Source: Patescibacteria group bacterium UBA4664
GTDB lineage: Bacteria; Patescibacteriota; Saccharimonadia; CAILAD01; BJGX01
Direction of reading: 5' to 3'
Assembly: GCA_943353705.1 (NCBI GenBank)
Contig: CALRAY010000005.1
Coordinates: 1-16,335 of the forward strand
Length of the DNA: 16,335 nt
A program made the translations under genes and the position numbers. Within the stretch, counting starts at the first letter, position 1. Every line of letters begins with the position of its first letter. Below the pieces are notes generated by a model, which was given only the letters and a program-made list of their open reading frames with translations, searched no databases and was not told the origin of the DNA. This document shows, piece after piece, positions 1 to 8,272 of the stretch.

Positions 1-263
1 TTGATATTGACGGAGCAGATGATGCTGGAATCGAAGCTACGGCTGAAGAAGTTAAAGATAAGCCTCAGCCCAAAAAGACTTCAGATCTAGAAGATGCCCT
101 AATAGAAGCAAATAAAGACGACGAAAAAGCTACAGAAAAGGCTACAGAAAAAACTACTGAAGAAGCTCCAGAAAAGGCTCCAGAAAATGCTCCAGAAAAT
201 GCTCCAGAAGAAGCTGCAGAAGAAGCTCCAGAGCCCGATCCAACAGCTGAAGAGTCTAAATAG
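1..263 (+). CDS. C-terminal end of an unidentified protein with an acidic Ala/Pro/Glu tail
   Basis: This open frame enters from the left edge (first full codon at base 3) and ends with TAG at 261-263, giving 86 visible residues. The visible part is low complexity: an opening acidic segment (DIDGADDAGIEATAEEVKDK), then a linker, then a tail of four-residue units of the type A-P-E-(K/N/E). There is no hydrophobic stretch and no recognisable domain. Such tails are usually disordered extensions of a folded protein, and the family-defining part lies outside the window. The codon pattern (GAA, GCT, CCA) fits the neighbouring genes. I do not recognise the gene. The frame itself is convincing because it stays open through biased codons and stops 59 bases before clpC. 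Confidence 0.7.
   Translation, partial: DIDGADDAGIEATAEEVKDKPQPKKTSDLEDALIEANKDDEKATEKATEKTTEEAPEKAPENAPENAPEEAAEEAPEPDPTAEESK
129..236 (+). repeat. Nine tandem 12-bp units coding the A-x-E-x tail
   Basis: Nine in-frame 12-bp units run head to tail. Early units read GCTACAGAAAAG and later ones GCTCCAGAAAAT or GCTCCAGAAGAA. Two neighbouring units (177-188 and 189-200) are identical, which suggests recent slippage. Because the unit is a multiple of three, copy-number change would alter tail length without a frameshift. Confidence 0.85.
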
Positions 264-274
264 CCTCAATAAAT

Positions 275-303
275 TTGGCCTGGTAGGTTTTATTTGGTAA
301 AAT
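275..303 (+). promoter_or_regulatory. Candidate clpC promoter
   Basis: TTGGCC (275-280), a 17-base spacer, then TAAAAT (298-303) preceded by TGG, giving an extended -10. It leaves about 20 bases before the clpC ATG, enough for the Shine-Dalgarno-like AGAAAGGA just upstream. No CtsR- or HrcA-type operator was recognised. Confidence 0.5.
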
Positions 304-322
304 TCAAGAAAGGATAAGCGAT

Positions 323-2794
323 ATGCAAGAGGAATTTTTAAGTCATTTTGATAGGTTTACGCAGAACGCCAAAAAAAGTCTGGAGAATGCCGGATTGCTC
401 GCTATTAATATGGGCTCTAATTATATCGGCACTGAACATTTGCTTTTAGGTATGCTTAAGTCGCAAAGTTCTATAGGCTCAAGGCTGCTTGCCGATATGG
501 GTGTCAGGATTGATAATGTACCAATCCACGGAGAACATAAAATCCAAACTTCTACCCCGTCTGGCGTAATTGAGCTATCCGAAACTGCCAAACAGACTAT
601 TACCTCAGCACTACGTGTCGCCCAGCAAAACGGTCAACCTTTTGCTGGTACAGAGCACCTTTTATATGCCATCTTGACTCAAAAGAACTCACGAGCTATT
701 TCTATACTAAAAGATATGAGTGTTGATCCTGTTAATGTTAGAGGTGAGCTAGAAAAATATCTAAAATCACAGCCGCAGCAGGTTGAGGTTCCCAATGGCA
801 TGAAAAGAAAAGGTCCAAAGCAAAGCAAGACTCCTGCACTAGACCACTTCGCAATAGACCTTACTCATAAGGCGCTGAAAGGCAAGCTTGACCCAGTCGT
901 AGGCAGAGAATTACAAATAGAGCGTATGATACAAATTCTGAATCGTCGAAGCAAAAATAACCCTGTCCTGATTGGTGAACCAGGGGTTGGTAAGACAGCT
1001 ATTGTAGAGGGCTTGGCTAAGCTTATCGTTGATGAAAAAGTTCCAGAGATGTTGCTTGGTAAGCGTTTGATGATGCTAGACATGGCTTCGGTAATCGCAG
1101 GTACTAAATTTAGGGGTGAATTCGAGGAGCGACTTAAGAAGGTAATCGATGAAGTGACAGTATCTCCCGAAGTTATTTTGTTTATTGATGAGATTCATAA
1201 TGTAGTAGGTGCTGGTAGTGCCGAAGGTGCGATAGATGCAGCCAATATACTAAAGCCCGCATTATCGCGCGGAGAAGTGCAGACAATTGGTGCCACTACT
1301 ATAGATGAATATCGGAAATACATTGAAAAAGATTCTGCCCTAGAGCGTCGATTCCAACCGGTTATTGTGCCTGAAGCAACTGTCGATGAAACCATTGAGG
1401 CACTAAAGGGTCTGCGTTCAAGATATGAAAAATTTCATCGTGTAAAAATAACTGACGAGGCAATCGAAGAAGCTGCTAAGCTAGCAAAGCGTTATATTGC
1501 AGATCGTTTTTTACCCGATAAAGCAATAGATCTTATAGATGAGGCTTCTTCCCAAGCGCGAATTACTCGTAGTGGCGATGATGGCAGAAGCAAGCGAATC
1601 AAGAAGCAGCTAGAAGAAAAACTTTCGCAAATAGATGATGCCGTCTACAATCAAGACTTCGAGCAAGCCGCAAGGTTAAAATCCGAGGCTAGCGTTATTG
1701 AAAAAAAACTTAATGATGTAGAGGCACAAAATAAAAAATCAGCCAAAGTAAATGTCACAGTAGATGATATTAACAAGGTAGTATCGCAAAGCACGGGAAT
1801 ACCCGTAAGTAAGTTGGCTAAATTTGAAACAGAAAACTTGAGAAGTTTGGATGCAACCCTCAGGTCGAAAGTTATAGGTCAAGATAGTGCTGTCGAAGTG
1901 ATAGCAAAAGCTATCCGAAGAAGTAGGACTGGTATATCTGATCCAAATAAGCCAATTGGTTCATTCATATTTTTAGGTCCAACTGGAGTTGGTAAGACAG
2001 AACTTGCGAGAGTTTTATCGCAACAGCTATTTAATGATAAAGACGCAATGATAAAAGTAGACATGAGTGAATTTATGGAAAAGCATAATGTTTCTAGACT
2101 CGTCGGTGCACCCGCGGGATATGTGGGCTATGAGGATGCTGGTCAACTGACAGAGAAAGTTCGCCGAAAGCCGTATTGTATGATTTTGTTCGATGAAATT
2201 GAAAAAGCCCACCCAGATGTTTTTAACATGCTCCTCCAGGTTTTAGAGGATGGCACACTGACCGACGCTAAGGGTAAGAAGGTCGACTTCACGAACACCA
2301 TTATTATAATGACAAGTAATGTTGGAGCTAAAGTTTTAGCACAAGAGGCTGAAATTGGCTTTAGCACTGATACTCCAAAGCAACAGCAAGAGCTAGAAGC
2401 GATACATGAGCAAATGTCAGCCAAAGTCATGAAAGAACTTAAAAAACAATTCAAGCCGGAATTCCTAAATCGAGTCGATCATGTTGTTGTGTTTAAGGCT
2501 CTGTCGAAGATTGATACGGAAAAAATAGCTGAACTTCAGCTAATGGAGCTTAAATCTAGGCTTGAGGCTAAGGAAATACAGCTTAAATTTAAGCCAAATG
2601 TTAAGTCTCTTTTAGTGGATAAGGGCTATGACATAGAAAATGGTGCCAGGCCTATGAAAAGAGCAATCCAGCGGCTAATTGAAGATAAGCTTGCATCAGA
2701 GATTGTTTTGGAAATGATTAAGCCAGGAGATACCGTAGAAATAAGTGCAAAAAATGGTGAAATTGAACTTAATATAAAAGTTGGTACCAAATAG
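323..2794 (+). CDS. clpC: ClpC-type AAA+ unfoldase (Clp protease ATPase subunit)
   Basis: This cytoplasmic ring ATPase unfolds proteins and feeds them to the ClpP peptidase. The 823-residue length is usual for ClpC. In order it has two Clp_N repeats (about 1-145), a first AAA+ domain with Walker A GEPGVGKT (218-225) and Walker B ILFIDE (285-290), and a short middle domain carrying a UVR-like coiled segment (about 430-465). The second AAA+ domain has Walker A GPTGVGKT (552-559) and Walker B MILFDE (620-625), followed by the ClpB-type C-terminal domain. An IGF tripeptide (678-680) sits where the ClpP-docking loop is expected, so it probably works with ClpP and is not a disaggregase. The ATG is supported by AGAAAGGA at 307-314. 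The 47-base gap to radA contains radA's own promoter. No ctsR, mcsA or mcsB lies beside it in this window. Confidence 0.97.
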   Translation: MQEEFLSHFDRFTQNAKKSLENAGLLAINMGSNYIGTEHLLLGMLKSQSSIGSRLLADMGVRIDNVPIHGEHKIQTSTPSGVIELSETAKQTITSALRVAQQNGQPFAGTEHLLYAILTQKNSRAISILKDMSVDPVNVRGELEKYLKSQPQQVEVPNGMKRKGPKQSKTPALDHFAIDLTHKALKGKLDPVVGRELQIERMIQILNRRSKNNPVLIGEPGVGKTAIVEGLAKLIVDEKVPEMLLGKRLMMLDMASVIAGTKFRGEFEERLKKVIDEVTVSPEVILFIDEIHNVVGAGSAEGAIDAANILKPALSRGEVQTIGATTIDEYRKYIEKDSALERRFQPVIVPEATVDETIEALKGLRSRYEKFHRVKITDEAIEEAAKLAKRYIADRFLPDKAIDLIDEASSQARITRSGDDGRSKRIKKQLEEKLSQIDDAVYNQDFEQAARLKSEASVIEKKLNDVEAQNKKSAKVNVTVDDINKVVSQSTGIPVSKLAKFETENLRSLDATLRSKVIGQDSAVEVIAKAIRRSRTGISDPNKPIGSFIFLGPTGVGKTELARVLSQQLFNDKDAMIKVDMSEFMEKHNVSRLVGAPAGYVGYEDAGQLTEKVRRKPYCMILFDEIEKAHPDVFNMLLQVLEDGTLTDAKGKKVDFTNTIIIMTSNVGAKVLAQEAEIGFSTDTPKQQQELEAIHEQMSAKVMKELKKQFKPEFLNRVDHVVVFKALSKIDTEKIAELQLMELKSRLEAKEIQLKFKPNVKSLLVDKGYDIENGARPMKRAIQRLIEDKLASEIVLEMIKPGDTVEISAKNGEIELNIKVGTK

Positions 2795-2806
2795 TACTTT
2801 CGTAAT

Positions 2807-2835
2807 TTGTTCGTATGGACATAATTATGTATAAT
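2807..2835 (+). promoter_or_regulatory. radA promoter, predicted leaderless
   Basis: TTGTTC (2807-2812), a 17-base spacer and a consensus TATAAT (2830-2835). Only six bases separate the -10 from the radA ATG at 2842, so the transcript should start at or next to the start codon. No Shine-Dalgarno sequence fits in that gap. Confidence 0.65.
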
Positions 2836-2841
2836 TAATTC

Positions 2842-4173
2842 ATGAGCAAATCAACAACTCAATTTACCTGCCAGAGCTGTGGAGCTGTTACTACCAAATG
2901 GAGTGGTAAATGTATGCAATGCGATGCCTGGGATAGCTTAGTAGAAAATCCAGTACTCAATACTAGCTCAAGAAAGGGGGGCGTGTACGCTCCAAGCAAG
3001 AAGCCAGACAAATTCCATGAGATAGAATACTCTGAGAATAGTAGGATTGGCACAGGCAATTCAGAAGTCGATTCCGTTCTTGGCGGTGGTATTGTGCCTG
3101 GTAGTCTAGTTCTATTAGCTGGCGACCCGGGTATTGGTAAGTCAACATTGGTCCTCCAGCTTGCAGGCGATATATCGAAAAATAAGAAAGTACTTTATGT
3201 TAGTGGAGAAGAATCAGCCGCACAAGTAAAACTTCGCGGCGGTCGTATAAAAGACCTTAATACTGATTTTGAATTTATGGCAACTACCGACGTAGATGAA
3301 GTTTTGTCGCATACTCATGGCGGTAATTACGATTTAATAATAGTAGACTCAATTCAGACGATGTCTAGCCAGAGCCTAAGCGGGGCAGCAGGCACAACTA
3401 GCCAGGTAACTAATAATACAAATAGTCTGGTAAGAGCTGCCAAGGATACCAACACTGCTTTTATAATAATCGGCCATGTTACTAAAGAGGGTAATGTTGC
3501 AGGTCCAAGACTTATGGAGCATTTAGTCGATACGGTACTGTATCTAGAGGGAGAAAGATACGGACTTCTAAAGATGCTCCGAAGCGTAAAGAATAGATTT
3601 GGTGCTACAAATGAGGTCGGAATGCTAGAGATGACTGAGATGGGATTAAAAGCAGTCTCCAATCCGTCAGAAGCTCTATTGATGGAAAGGCAGGAATTGC
3701 CCGGCAGTGTCATATTCGTTGGCATGGAGGGGACTAGGCCAATCCTAGTAGAGGTTCAAGCTCTAGTTAGCCCTAGCGTATTTGGCTATCCTAAAAGAGT
3801 TGCAGACGGCTTCGATCTCAACCGCCTCGGTTTGCTATGTGCGGTGATGCAGAAACGTGGGGGTGTAAATTTGAGTACTCAAGATGTATATGTTAATATT
3901 GTAGGTGGAATAAAGCTGGCTGAGCCAGCCATTGACCTTGCAATTATTTTAGCAATCGCATCCGCATCCAGCGGTAAAATTATCAACCCAGGTGCAGTAG
4001 TATTTGGAGAAGTAGGTCTAAGTGGCGAAATCCGCTCTGTTAATATGTCCAATCTAAGACTCCAGGAAGCTAAAAAACTGGGTTTTAATAAAGCAATTGT
4101 CCCAGCATCAATAAAGGGAATAAATTATTATGGTGCTAAGACTATTGCCGATGCAATAAAAAATTTAAAATAA
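2842..4173 (+). CDS. radA: DNA repair protein RadA (Sms)
   Basis: RadA is a RecA-like ATPase that helps process recombination intermediates and extends branch migration. The 443-residue protein has the full architecture: an N-terminal C4 zinc finger (C10, C13, C24, C27), Walker A GDPGIGKST (94-102), Walker B LIIVDS (165-170), the RadA-specific KNRFG motif (250-254), and a C-terminal Lon-like domain (about 280-443) that in this family is structural and not proteolytic. The start at 2842 lies six bases after a TATAAT and just before the zinc finger, so no other start is reasonable. The stop codon overlaps the Shine-Dalgarno sequence of the next gene, so the two are co-transcribed. A neighbouring clpC is common for radA in Firmicutes. 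Confidence 0.97.
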   Translation: MSKSTTQFTCQSCGAVTTKWSGKCMQCDAWDSLVENPVLNTSSRKGGVYAPSKKPDKFHEIEYSENSRIGTGNSEVDSVLGGGIVPGSLVLLAGDPGIGKSTLVLQLAGDISKNKKVLYVSGEESAAQVKLRGGRIKDLNTDFEFMATTDVDEVLSHTHGGNYDLIIVDSIQTMSSQSLSGAAGTTSQVTNNTNSLVRAAKDTNTAFIIIGHVTKEGNVAGPRLMEHLVDTVLYLEGERYGLLKMLRSVKNRFGATNEVGMLEMTEMGLKAVSNPSEALLMERQELPGSVIFVGMEGTRPILVEVQALVSPSVFGYPKRVADGFDLNRLGLLCAVMQKRGGVNLSTQDVYVNIVGGIKLAEPAIDLAIILAIASASSGKIINPGAVVFGEVGLSGEIRSVNMSNLRLQEAKKLGFNKAIVPASIKGINYYGAKTIADAIKNLK

Positions 4174-4188
4174 GGGAACAAACAAACA

Positions 4189-5202
4189 ATGTTAGTATTA
4201 GAAATTATTCTTTTAGTATGCCTTTTAGCAACAATTATTTTTTATAGGTTAGCTCAGCTTAGTGCTCAAAAGCTAATCCTAGTCGTAATAGGTCTTCTTT
4301 TGGGAAGCTTGATTGGTTCACTTTTAGCCACACCACTATCGGCGCTAGGCGAACCATACAACAGATACCTTCCAATCGTAGTAGCGGTATTTCTGTCTGT
4401 TGCATTGGCAGGTGTCTTTTATTCGAAACACCAATTCCTGGATAGCTTAATGGCCAAAAAGACTGATAAAAATAGTAAAATTCGTAAGCTAAAACCAATT
4501 AAGATTGGCAAAAATGAGAGAAAAATACTGGTTGATACGTCAGCCATTATTGATGGCAGAATCGGTGATATTGTGGCCACTGGTTTTATACCTGGAGCAC
4601 TAATTGTGCCAAGATTCGTTTTGGCGGAGCTTCAGAACATAGCCGACAGCGAAGATGCACTCAGAAGAGGTAGAGGACGCAGGGGCTTAGAGATATTAAA
4701 TGAAATGCGCATAAATGAATCCCTGCAATTAGAAATAATAGAAGAAGATCCTAAAGATATAAAAGAGGTTGATCACAAGCTGGTATTTCTGGCGAAAAAA
4801 TTTAAGTCTAATATCTTAACTACTGACTATAATCTAAACAGAGTTGCTACTATTGAGGGCGTTAAGATTTTAAATATTAATGAGCTAGCAAACTCTATTA
4901 GGGCAGTTGTGCTTCCAGGGGAGATTATGAAGGTTTCTGTTGTTCAAGCCGGTAAGGAAAAGGATCAAGGAGTAGGCTATTTACCAGACGGAACTATGAT
5001 AGTTGTTGATGGCGGAGACAAGCTAATAGGTAAGAATGTAGATTGTGAAGTTACTAGGATATTCCAGACAGTAGCAGGCAAGATGATATTCGCTACACCA
5101 AAGGGACATAGAAAAACAAGCCAGCCCACTAGCAAGCCAAGGGCTGCAAGGCAAAACATCCAATCCAAGAACTTCGTCAAAAGAAACAACCCAAAAAAGT
5201 AG
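4189..5202 (+). CDS. yacL: Membrane-anchored PIN-TRAM protein, YacL family
   Basis: A 337-residue predicted membrane nuclease. Three hydrophobic segments (about 2-19, 28-48 and 60-77) anchor it, and the rest is cytoplasmic. The PIN domain (about 112-235) keeps the acidic metal-binding set: D116 and D122 in VDTSAIIDGRIGD, E147, D195, and D213 in TTDYN. A TRAM domain, probably RNA-binding, follows (about 240-302), then a basic Lys/Arg/Asn-rich tail. YacL proteins are linked to radA in many genomes; the substrate is not settled. AAGGGA (4172-4177) overlapping the radA stop serves as ribosome binding site, with a rather long 11-base spacing. The gene ends 25 bases before the stop of the convergent PBP gene, with no clear hairpin terminator between them. 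Confidence 0.9.
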   Translation: MLVLEIILLVCLLATIIFYRLAQLSAQKLILVVIGLLLGSLIGSLLATPLSALGEPYNRYLPIVVAVFLSVALAGVFYSKHQFLDSLMAKKTDKNSKIRKLKPIKIGKNERKILVDTSAIIDGRIGDIVATGFIPGALIVPRFVLAELQNIADSEDALRRGRGRRGLEILNEMRINESLQLEIIEEDPKDIKEVDHKLVFLAKKFKSNILTTDYNLNRVATIEGVKILNINELANSIRAVVLPGEIMKVSVVQAGKEKDQGVGYLPDGTMIVVDGGDKLIGKNVDCEVTRIFQTVAGKMIFATPKGHRKTSQPTSKPRAARQNIQSKNFVKRNNPKK

Positions 5203-5227
5203 CTAGAGCAGATCTATAAAATAGGTT

Positions 5228-8077
5228 CTAAGGATAAATCGTTTGTGATCCACTGGATGACGAATATATTATTTTGACATTCGAGCTAGCGCCAGATGCT
5301 CCATTCCATGTGCTTGGGAAGATGTCCCAGCTATATGGCGATGAGCCTACTGCTGTTCCAAAAGGAGCGCCTCCCACGTAAAGCTGGGCGCTAAATGAGC
5401 CTAGCGTGTAGGTAAAGCTGCAATTGCGTCCAGAACAGCTCAGGTTCGCACCGCCAGATCCTGTAGCAGTTACACTTACACTATTGCTGGTGGCAGTATA
5501 GTAGCCGCTATCAATGACCTTTGCGCTGAAAGTATGGTTGCCAGAAGCTGGCGTAATAGTAGTGGAGAAGCCAGGGCCAGATCCCTGCTGGGTTGCTATG
5601 ATATTGCCGTCCATATAGAACTCAACTTGGTTGATTGGGAATTTGCCGGAGGTGGTATTGGCAGAAAGTGTGAATGTGCTGCCCGAGCTCGGTGAGGCAC
5701 TAATTGAAACCACTGGCTGGGGATCTCCGCACTGATGTACATCGTCTTTTTCGGATGGAATGCTTCCACCCTGGGAATAGCCTAGGCCTCGAGCTAGAGT
5801 TTGAACTGGGGGGTTCCATCTTGGATAGGATGGGTCTGTCGGGCCAATCTCGGCTGTAATCAGTGAGCCAGTAATCTCTCTTCGTGCACCTTCGGGCGTG
5901 CAGTCAGTGGCAAGTTTTCCAGAAACAATATCGATAGATGCTTTTTGGGCATCCCTGGCCTGCTCTATCCTATACCAGCTAGGGAATATATCTGTGCGTG
6001 TCCTTGATCCTTGAATGAGAGATTTTCCAGTATTGGCGTCAATCGTGAGATCTTTAATACCACTGGGTTTTTCGAATGGTTCATTAGGATCGTCTTTTGT
6101 TACTTTTGTCATGTATTGATTCCAGATTGGAGCCGATACTATACTAGCTGCTTGTGTCATGGGTCTATTATCGTTATTGCCAGCCCACACTACAGTCACG
6201 ACTCGCTTAGTGTATCCAACTGTCCAGGCATCACGGTAGTCTTCGGATGTACCTGTCTTTGCCGCAACGGTTTTGCCTGCTAGTGTGAGCGGATTACGGC
6301 AAGGAAAAACTCCTAAGCTACAGCGAGCATTATTATCCGACATAATGCTATTAATCTGGTAGGCAATTTGAGGATCCAGAACTTGTTTGGCTTTATTATT
6401 TTCCTGCTTAGAATTATCATCTATTACTTTTCCAGAACCATCAGTTATCTTGAGCCAATAAACTTGATCCCGGTGCTTACCATCGGTCGGGAAGGCCGAA
6501 AAGGCATTTGCCATATCAACCATTCGAACTTCTGCCGCACCGAGTGCAGTACTTAAGCCGTAATTATCGGTTGATCGGTTATATGTAGTAATGCCCATAT
6601 CTTTAGCAGTCCCAATGAATTCTGGTATGCCACCAATATAGAGCGCTTTTACCGCTGGGATATTCAGAGAGCTTGCAAGCGCAGTTCTGACTGACTGAAC
6701 TCCGTAGAATCGTTTAGTGTAGTTTTCTGGTATGTAAGCGGGATTACCTCCAAAATCAGTCTTTACATCGTACATAGTACTTCCTGCACCCCAATTTTTC
6801 TTAAACATATTGGCATACACCAGCGGCTTAATAGAAGATCCTGGCTGCCTCAAGGAAGTGGTCACATTGAAGCTACCAAATTCTGGGTCTGAAGTGTCAT
6901 AGCTACCAACCATCGACAATACTTCGGCGGTGTTTGGGTCCGAAGAAACTAGAGCAGCATTGCTACCGCCAAAGCTTCTTACGGCTTTGATGTTGTCCTT
7001 AACGACTGCTTCAGCAATCTTCTGTTTTGGTAGATCGATAGTTGAAATAACTTTGAAGCCACCTTCATTGACCCTTTTGATTCCATATTTTTCTTCAAGT
7101 TTTTCACGTACATATTGTACAAAATGAGGTGCCTGCACATTGGCATAGGGGTTGTATGGCTTCAGCTGGGCCAGTACATCTACTTGCTTGGCTTCATCAG
7201 CTTCAGTTTTACTTATGTAGCCCTGGCTAGACATCAGGTCTAGTACTCGATCTTTTTTAATCAGAAGCTCATCTTTATTGGATCCATATGGTGAGTAGTA
7301 TGTTGGTGCCTGTGGTAGGCTCGCTAGGGTTACGCACTGAGATAAGCTCAAGTCCTTAGCATCGATTCCAAAGAATTGTTTGGAGGCAGCCTGAATGCCA
7401 TATGCAGTTGAGCCATAAGGTATTTCATTGAGGTAGAGCTTAAGTATGTCATCTTTTTTATACAGCTGCTCCATCTGAATAGACAGGATTAATTCTTTTA
7501 TTTTTCTTTCTACAGTTCGCTCATTAGTTAGAAGAGCATTTTTAACATATTGCTGGGTAATAGTGGAACCACCGCCTCGGCTTGGATCCTTGAACACTAC
7601 GCCTGTAAAAGCTCTAGCAATACCCCTCGGGCTAAAGGCCCCTTGCTTATAGAAATCCTTGTCTTCAAGGGCAACAGTAGCATCTTTAATACACTTTGGC
7701 ATTTGATCGAACTCAATAATGCTTCGGTTTTTGTCGCCATAAACTTCTATGAGTAGATTTTCGCCGGTACGGTCATATATCTTGGTAGTCTGGGCGCTGA
7801 CGCGAGAGTTTATCTTGTTTGGACTTGGTAGGTCCTTAGCAAACCAAAGAAATAGTCCCGCCAGTAATAATACAAATACAGCAACTATGACCCCATATAT
7901 TTTCAGGGCTTTTTTGCTAGTTAAGACAGACCATACATGCTTAGGTCTTAGCTTATCTAGACCTTTAGCCTTAGGTACGGATTTGCTCCCACGCTTAATG
8001 GATCTTGAGGCCCTAGAGTTTTTTACTACTCTTCGGGTGGATAGTGATTTATTTGGTTTAGCGGATTTTTTAGCCAT
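5228..8077 (-). CDS. Class A penicillin-binding protein with Ig-like C-terminal extension
   Basis: A bifunctional cell-wall enzyme: the glycosyltransferase polymerises lipid II and the transpeptidase cross-links the stem peptides. From the ATG at 8077 it has 949 residues. A long basic cytoplasmic tail leads to one membrane segment (about 59-80). The GT51 domain (about 95-265) has the catalytic-Glu motif EDKDFY (E138), GGSTITQQ and LPQAPTYYSPY. The transpeptidase has SSIK (S414), SLN (470-472) and KTGT (607-610). After about residue 785 a Ser/Thr/Gly-rich extension looks like two Ig-like beta-sandwich repeats, the last with a Cys pair (CSGRNC). The frame can be extended ten codons upstream to 8107, but that would place the promoter -10 (8094-8099) inside the coding region, so 8077 is preferred. 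It could be called PBP1A/PonA; the exact class is unsure. Confidence 0.94.
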   Translation of the reverse strand: MAKKSAKPNKSLSTRRVVKNSRASRSIKRGSKSVPKAKGLDKLRPKHVWSVLTSKKALKIYGVIVAVFVLLLAGLFLWFAKDLPSPNKINSRVSAQTTKIYDRTGENLLIEVYGDKNRSIIEFDQMPKCIKDATVALEDKDFYKQGAFSPRGIARAFTGVVFKDPSRGGGSTITQQYVKNALLTNERTVERKIKELILSIQMEQLYKKDDILKLYLNEIPYGSTAYGIQAASKQFFGIDAKDLSLSQCVTLASLPQAPTYYSPYGSNKDELLIKKDRVLDLMSSQGYISKTEADEAKQVDVLAQLKPYNPYANVQAPHFVQYVREKLEEKYGIKRVNEGGFKVISTIDLPKQKIAEAVVKDNIKAVRSFGGSNAALVSSDPNTAEVLSMVGSYDTSDPEFGSFNVTTSLRQPGSSIKPLVYANMFKKNWGAGSTMYDVKTDFGGNPAYIPENYTKRFYGVQSVRTALASSLNIPAVKALYIGGIPEFIGTAKDMGITTYNRSTDNYGLSTALGAAEVRMVDMANAFSAFPTDGKHRDQVYWLKITDGSGKVIDDNSKQENNKAKQVLDPQIAYQINSIMSDNNARCSLGVFPCRNPLTLAGKTVAAKTGTSEDYRDAWTVGYTKRVVTVVWAGNNDNRPMTQAASIVSAPIWNQYMTKVTKDDPNEPFEKPSGIKDLTIDANTGKSLIQGSRTRTDIFPSWYRIEQARDAQKASIDIVSGKLATDCTPEGARREITGSLITAEIGPTDPSYPRWNPPVQTLARGLGYSQGGSIPSEKDDVHQCGDPQPVVSISASPSSGSTFTLSANTTSGKFPINQVEFYMDGNIIATQQGSGPGFSTTITPASGNHTFSAKVIDSGYYTATSNSVSVTATGSGGANLSCSGRNCSFTYTLGSFSAQLYVGGAPFGTAVGSSPYSWDIFPSTWNGASGASSNVKIIYSSSSGSQTIYP

Positions 8078-8093
8078 AAGATTTGTTAAGTAA

Positions 8094-8102
8094 ATTATAC
8101 CA
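8094..8102 (-). promoter_or_regulatory. Extended -10 promoter of the PBP gene
   Basis: The minus strand reads TGGTATAAT, a perfect extended -10, ending 16 bases before the preferred ATG at 8077. No good -35 is seen at 17-18 bases. The predicted leader is about 10 bases with no Shine-Dalgarno sequence. Confidence 0.6.
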
Positions 8103-8133
8103 CGCATGACTGATAAATACTTTTATAATGCGA

Positions 8134-8162
8134 TTACATTACAACGATATTATTGGTATAAT
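8134..8162 (+). promoter_or_regulatory. Promoter of the tyrS operon
   Basis: TTACAT (8134-8139), a 17-base spacer, then TATAAT (8157-8162) inside an extended -10 TGGTATAAT. The predicted transcript starts near 8168-8170, just before the ATG of the leader peptide and about 100 bases before tyrS. It is divergent from the PBP promoter, with about 50 bases between the two -10 elements. Confidence 0.7.
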
Positions 8163-8171
8163 GTGACAGAT

Positions 8172-8231
8172 ATGCAAACCAAACTATTCAGTAACTTATA
8201 CTCTTATTATTCAAATGGCTCTACCGCTTAG
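8172..8231 (+). CDS. Tyrosine-containing leader peptide upstream of tyrS
   Basis: A 19-codon frame, MQTKLFSNLYSYYSNGSTA, begins nine bases after the tyrS operon -10 and ends with TAG at 8229-8231. Three of its 19 residues are Tyr, within four codons (TAC at 8199, TAT at 8205, TAT at 8208), just upstream of a hairpin and of the tyrosyl-tRNA synthetase gene. Clustered cognate codons ahead of a synthetase gene are the hallmark of ribosome-mediated attenuation, as known for pheST and amino acid operons of other bacteria. The peptide would be translated from a nearly leaderless start. I infer that slow decoding of the Tyr codons signals low Tyr-tRNA and raises tyrS expression. Translation of the frame is not proven by sequence alone, and comparison with related genomes would decide. 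Confidence 0.6.
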   Translation: MQTKLFSNLYSYYSNGSTA

Positions 8232-8235
8232 AGCC
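8217..8235 (+). promoter_or_regulatory. Attenuator-like hairpin in the tyrS leader
   Basis: GGCTCTA (8217-8223) pairs perfectly with TAGAGCC (8229-8235) around a five-base loop. The 3' arm contains the leader-peptide stop codon. The sequence after it is T-rich but interrupted by A (8239-8252), so it is at best a weak intrinsic terminator; it may act on translation or through pausing. A ribosome held on the Tyr codons at 8205-8210 would cover part of the 5' arm. Confidence 0.55.
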
Positions 8236-8272
8236 CGCAAATTATTTTATTAACTAATAATCTAGGAATAAT

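Noticed and set aside
129..236. CRISPR-like array
   Set aside because: The repeats are 12 bp, contiguous, without spacers, and in frame with a coding sequence.
2143..2454. 103-codon frame antisense to clpC
   Set aside because: Fully inside the conserved second AAA+ domain of clpC on the other strand, with no supporting signals.
5203..5227. Bidirectional terminator between yacL and the PBP gene
   Set aside because: The 25-base gap shows no stem of useful length and no T run on either strand.
7749..8093. 114-codon + strand frame opposite the start of the PBP gene
   Set aside because: It is antisense to the basic tail, membrane segment and early GT51 region of a well-supported gene, without recognisable domains.
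8078..8107. Upstream ATG extension of the PBP gene (MRGIIYLTNL)
   Set aside because: It would put the extended -10 promoter inside the coding region, and the ten residues are unlike the basic tail that follows.
8168..8272. T-box riboswitch upstream of tyrS
   Set aside because: The leader is only about 100 bases, too short for Stem I plus antiterminator. TACCGC near 8222-8227 resembles part of the T-box sequence but the preceding GGTGG is missing. The Tyr-codon frame explains the region better.
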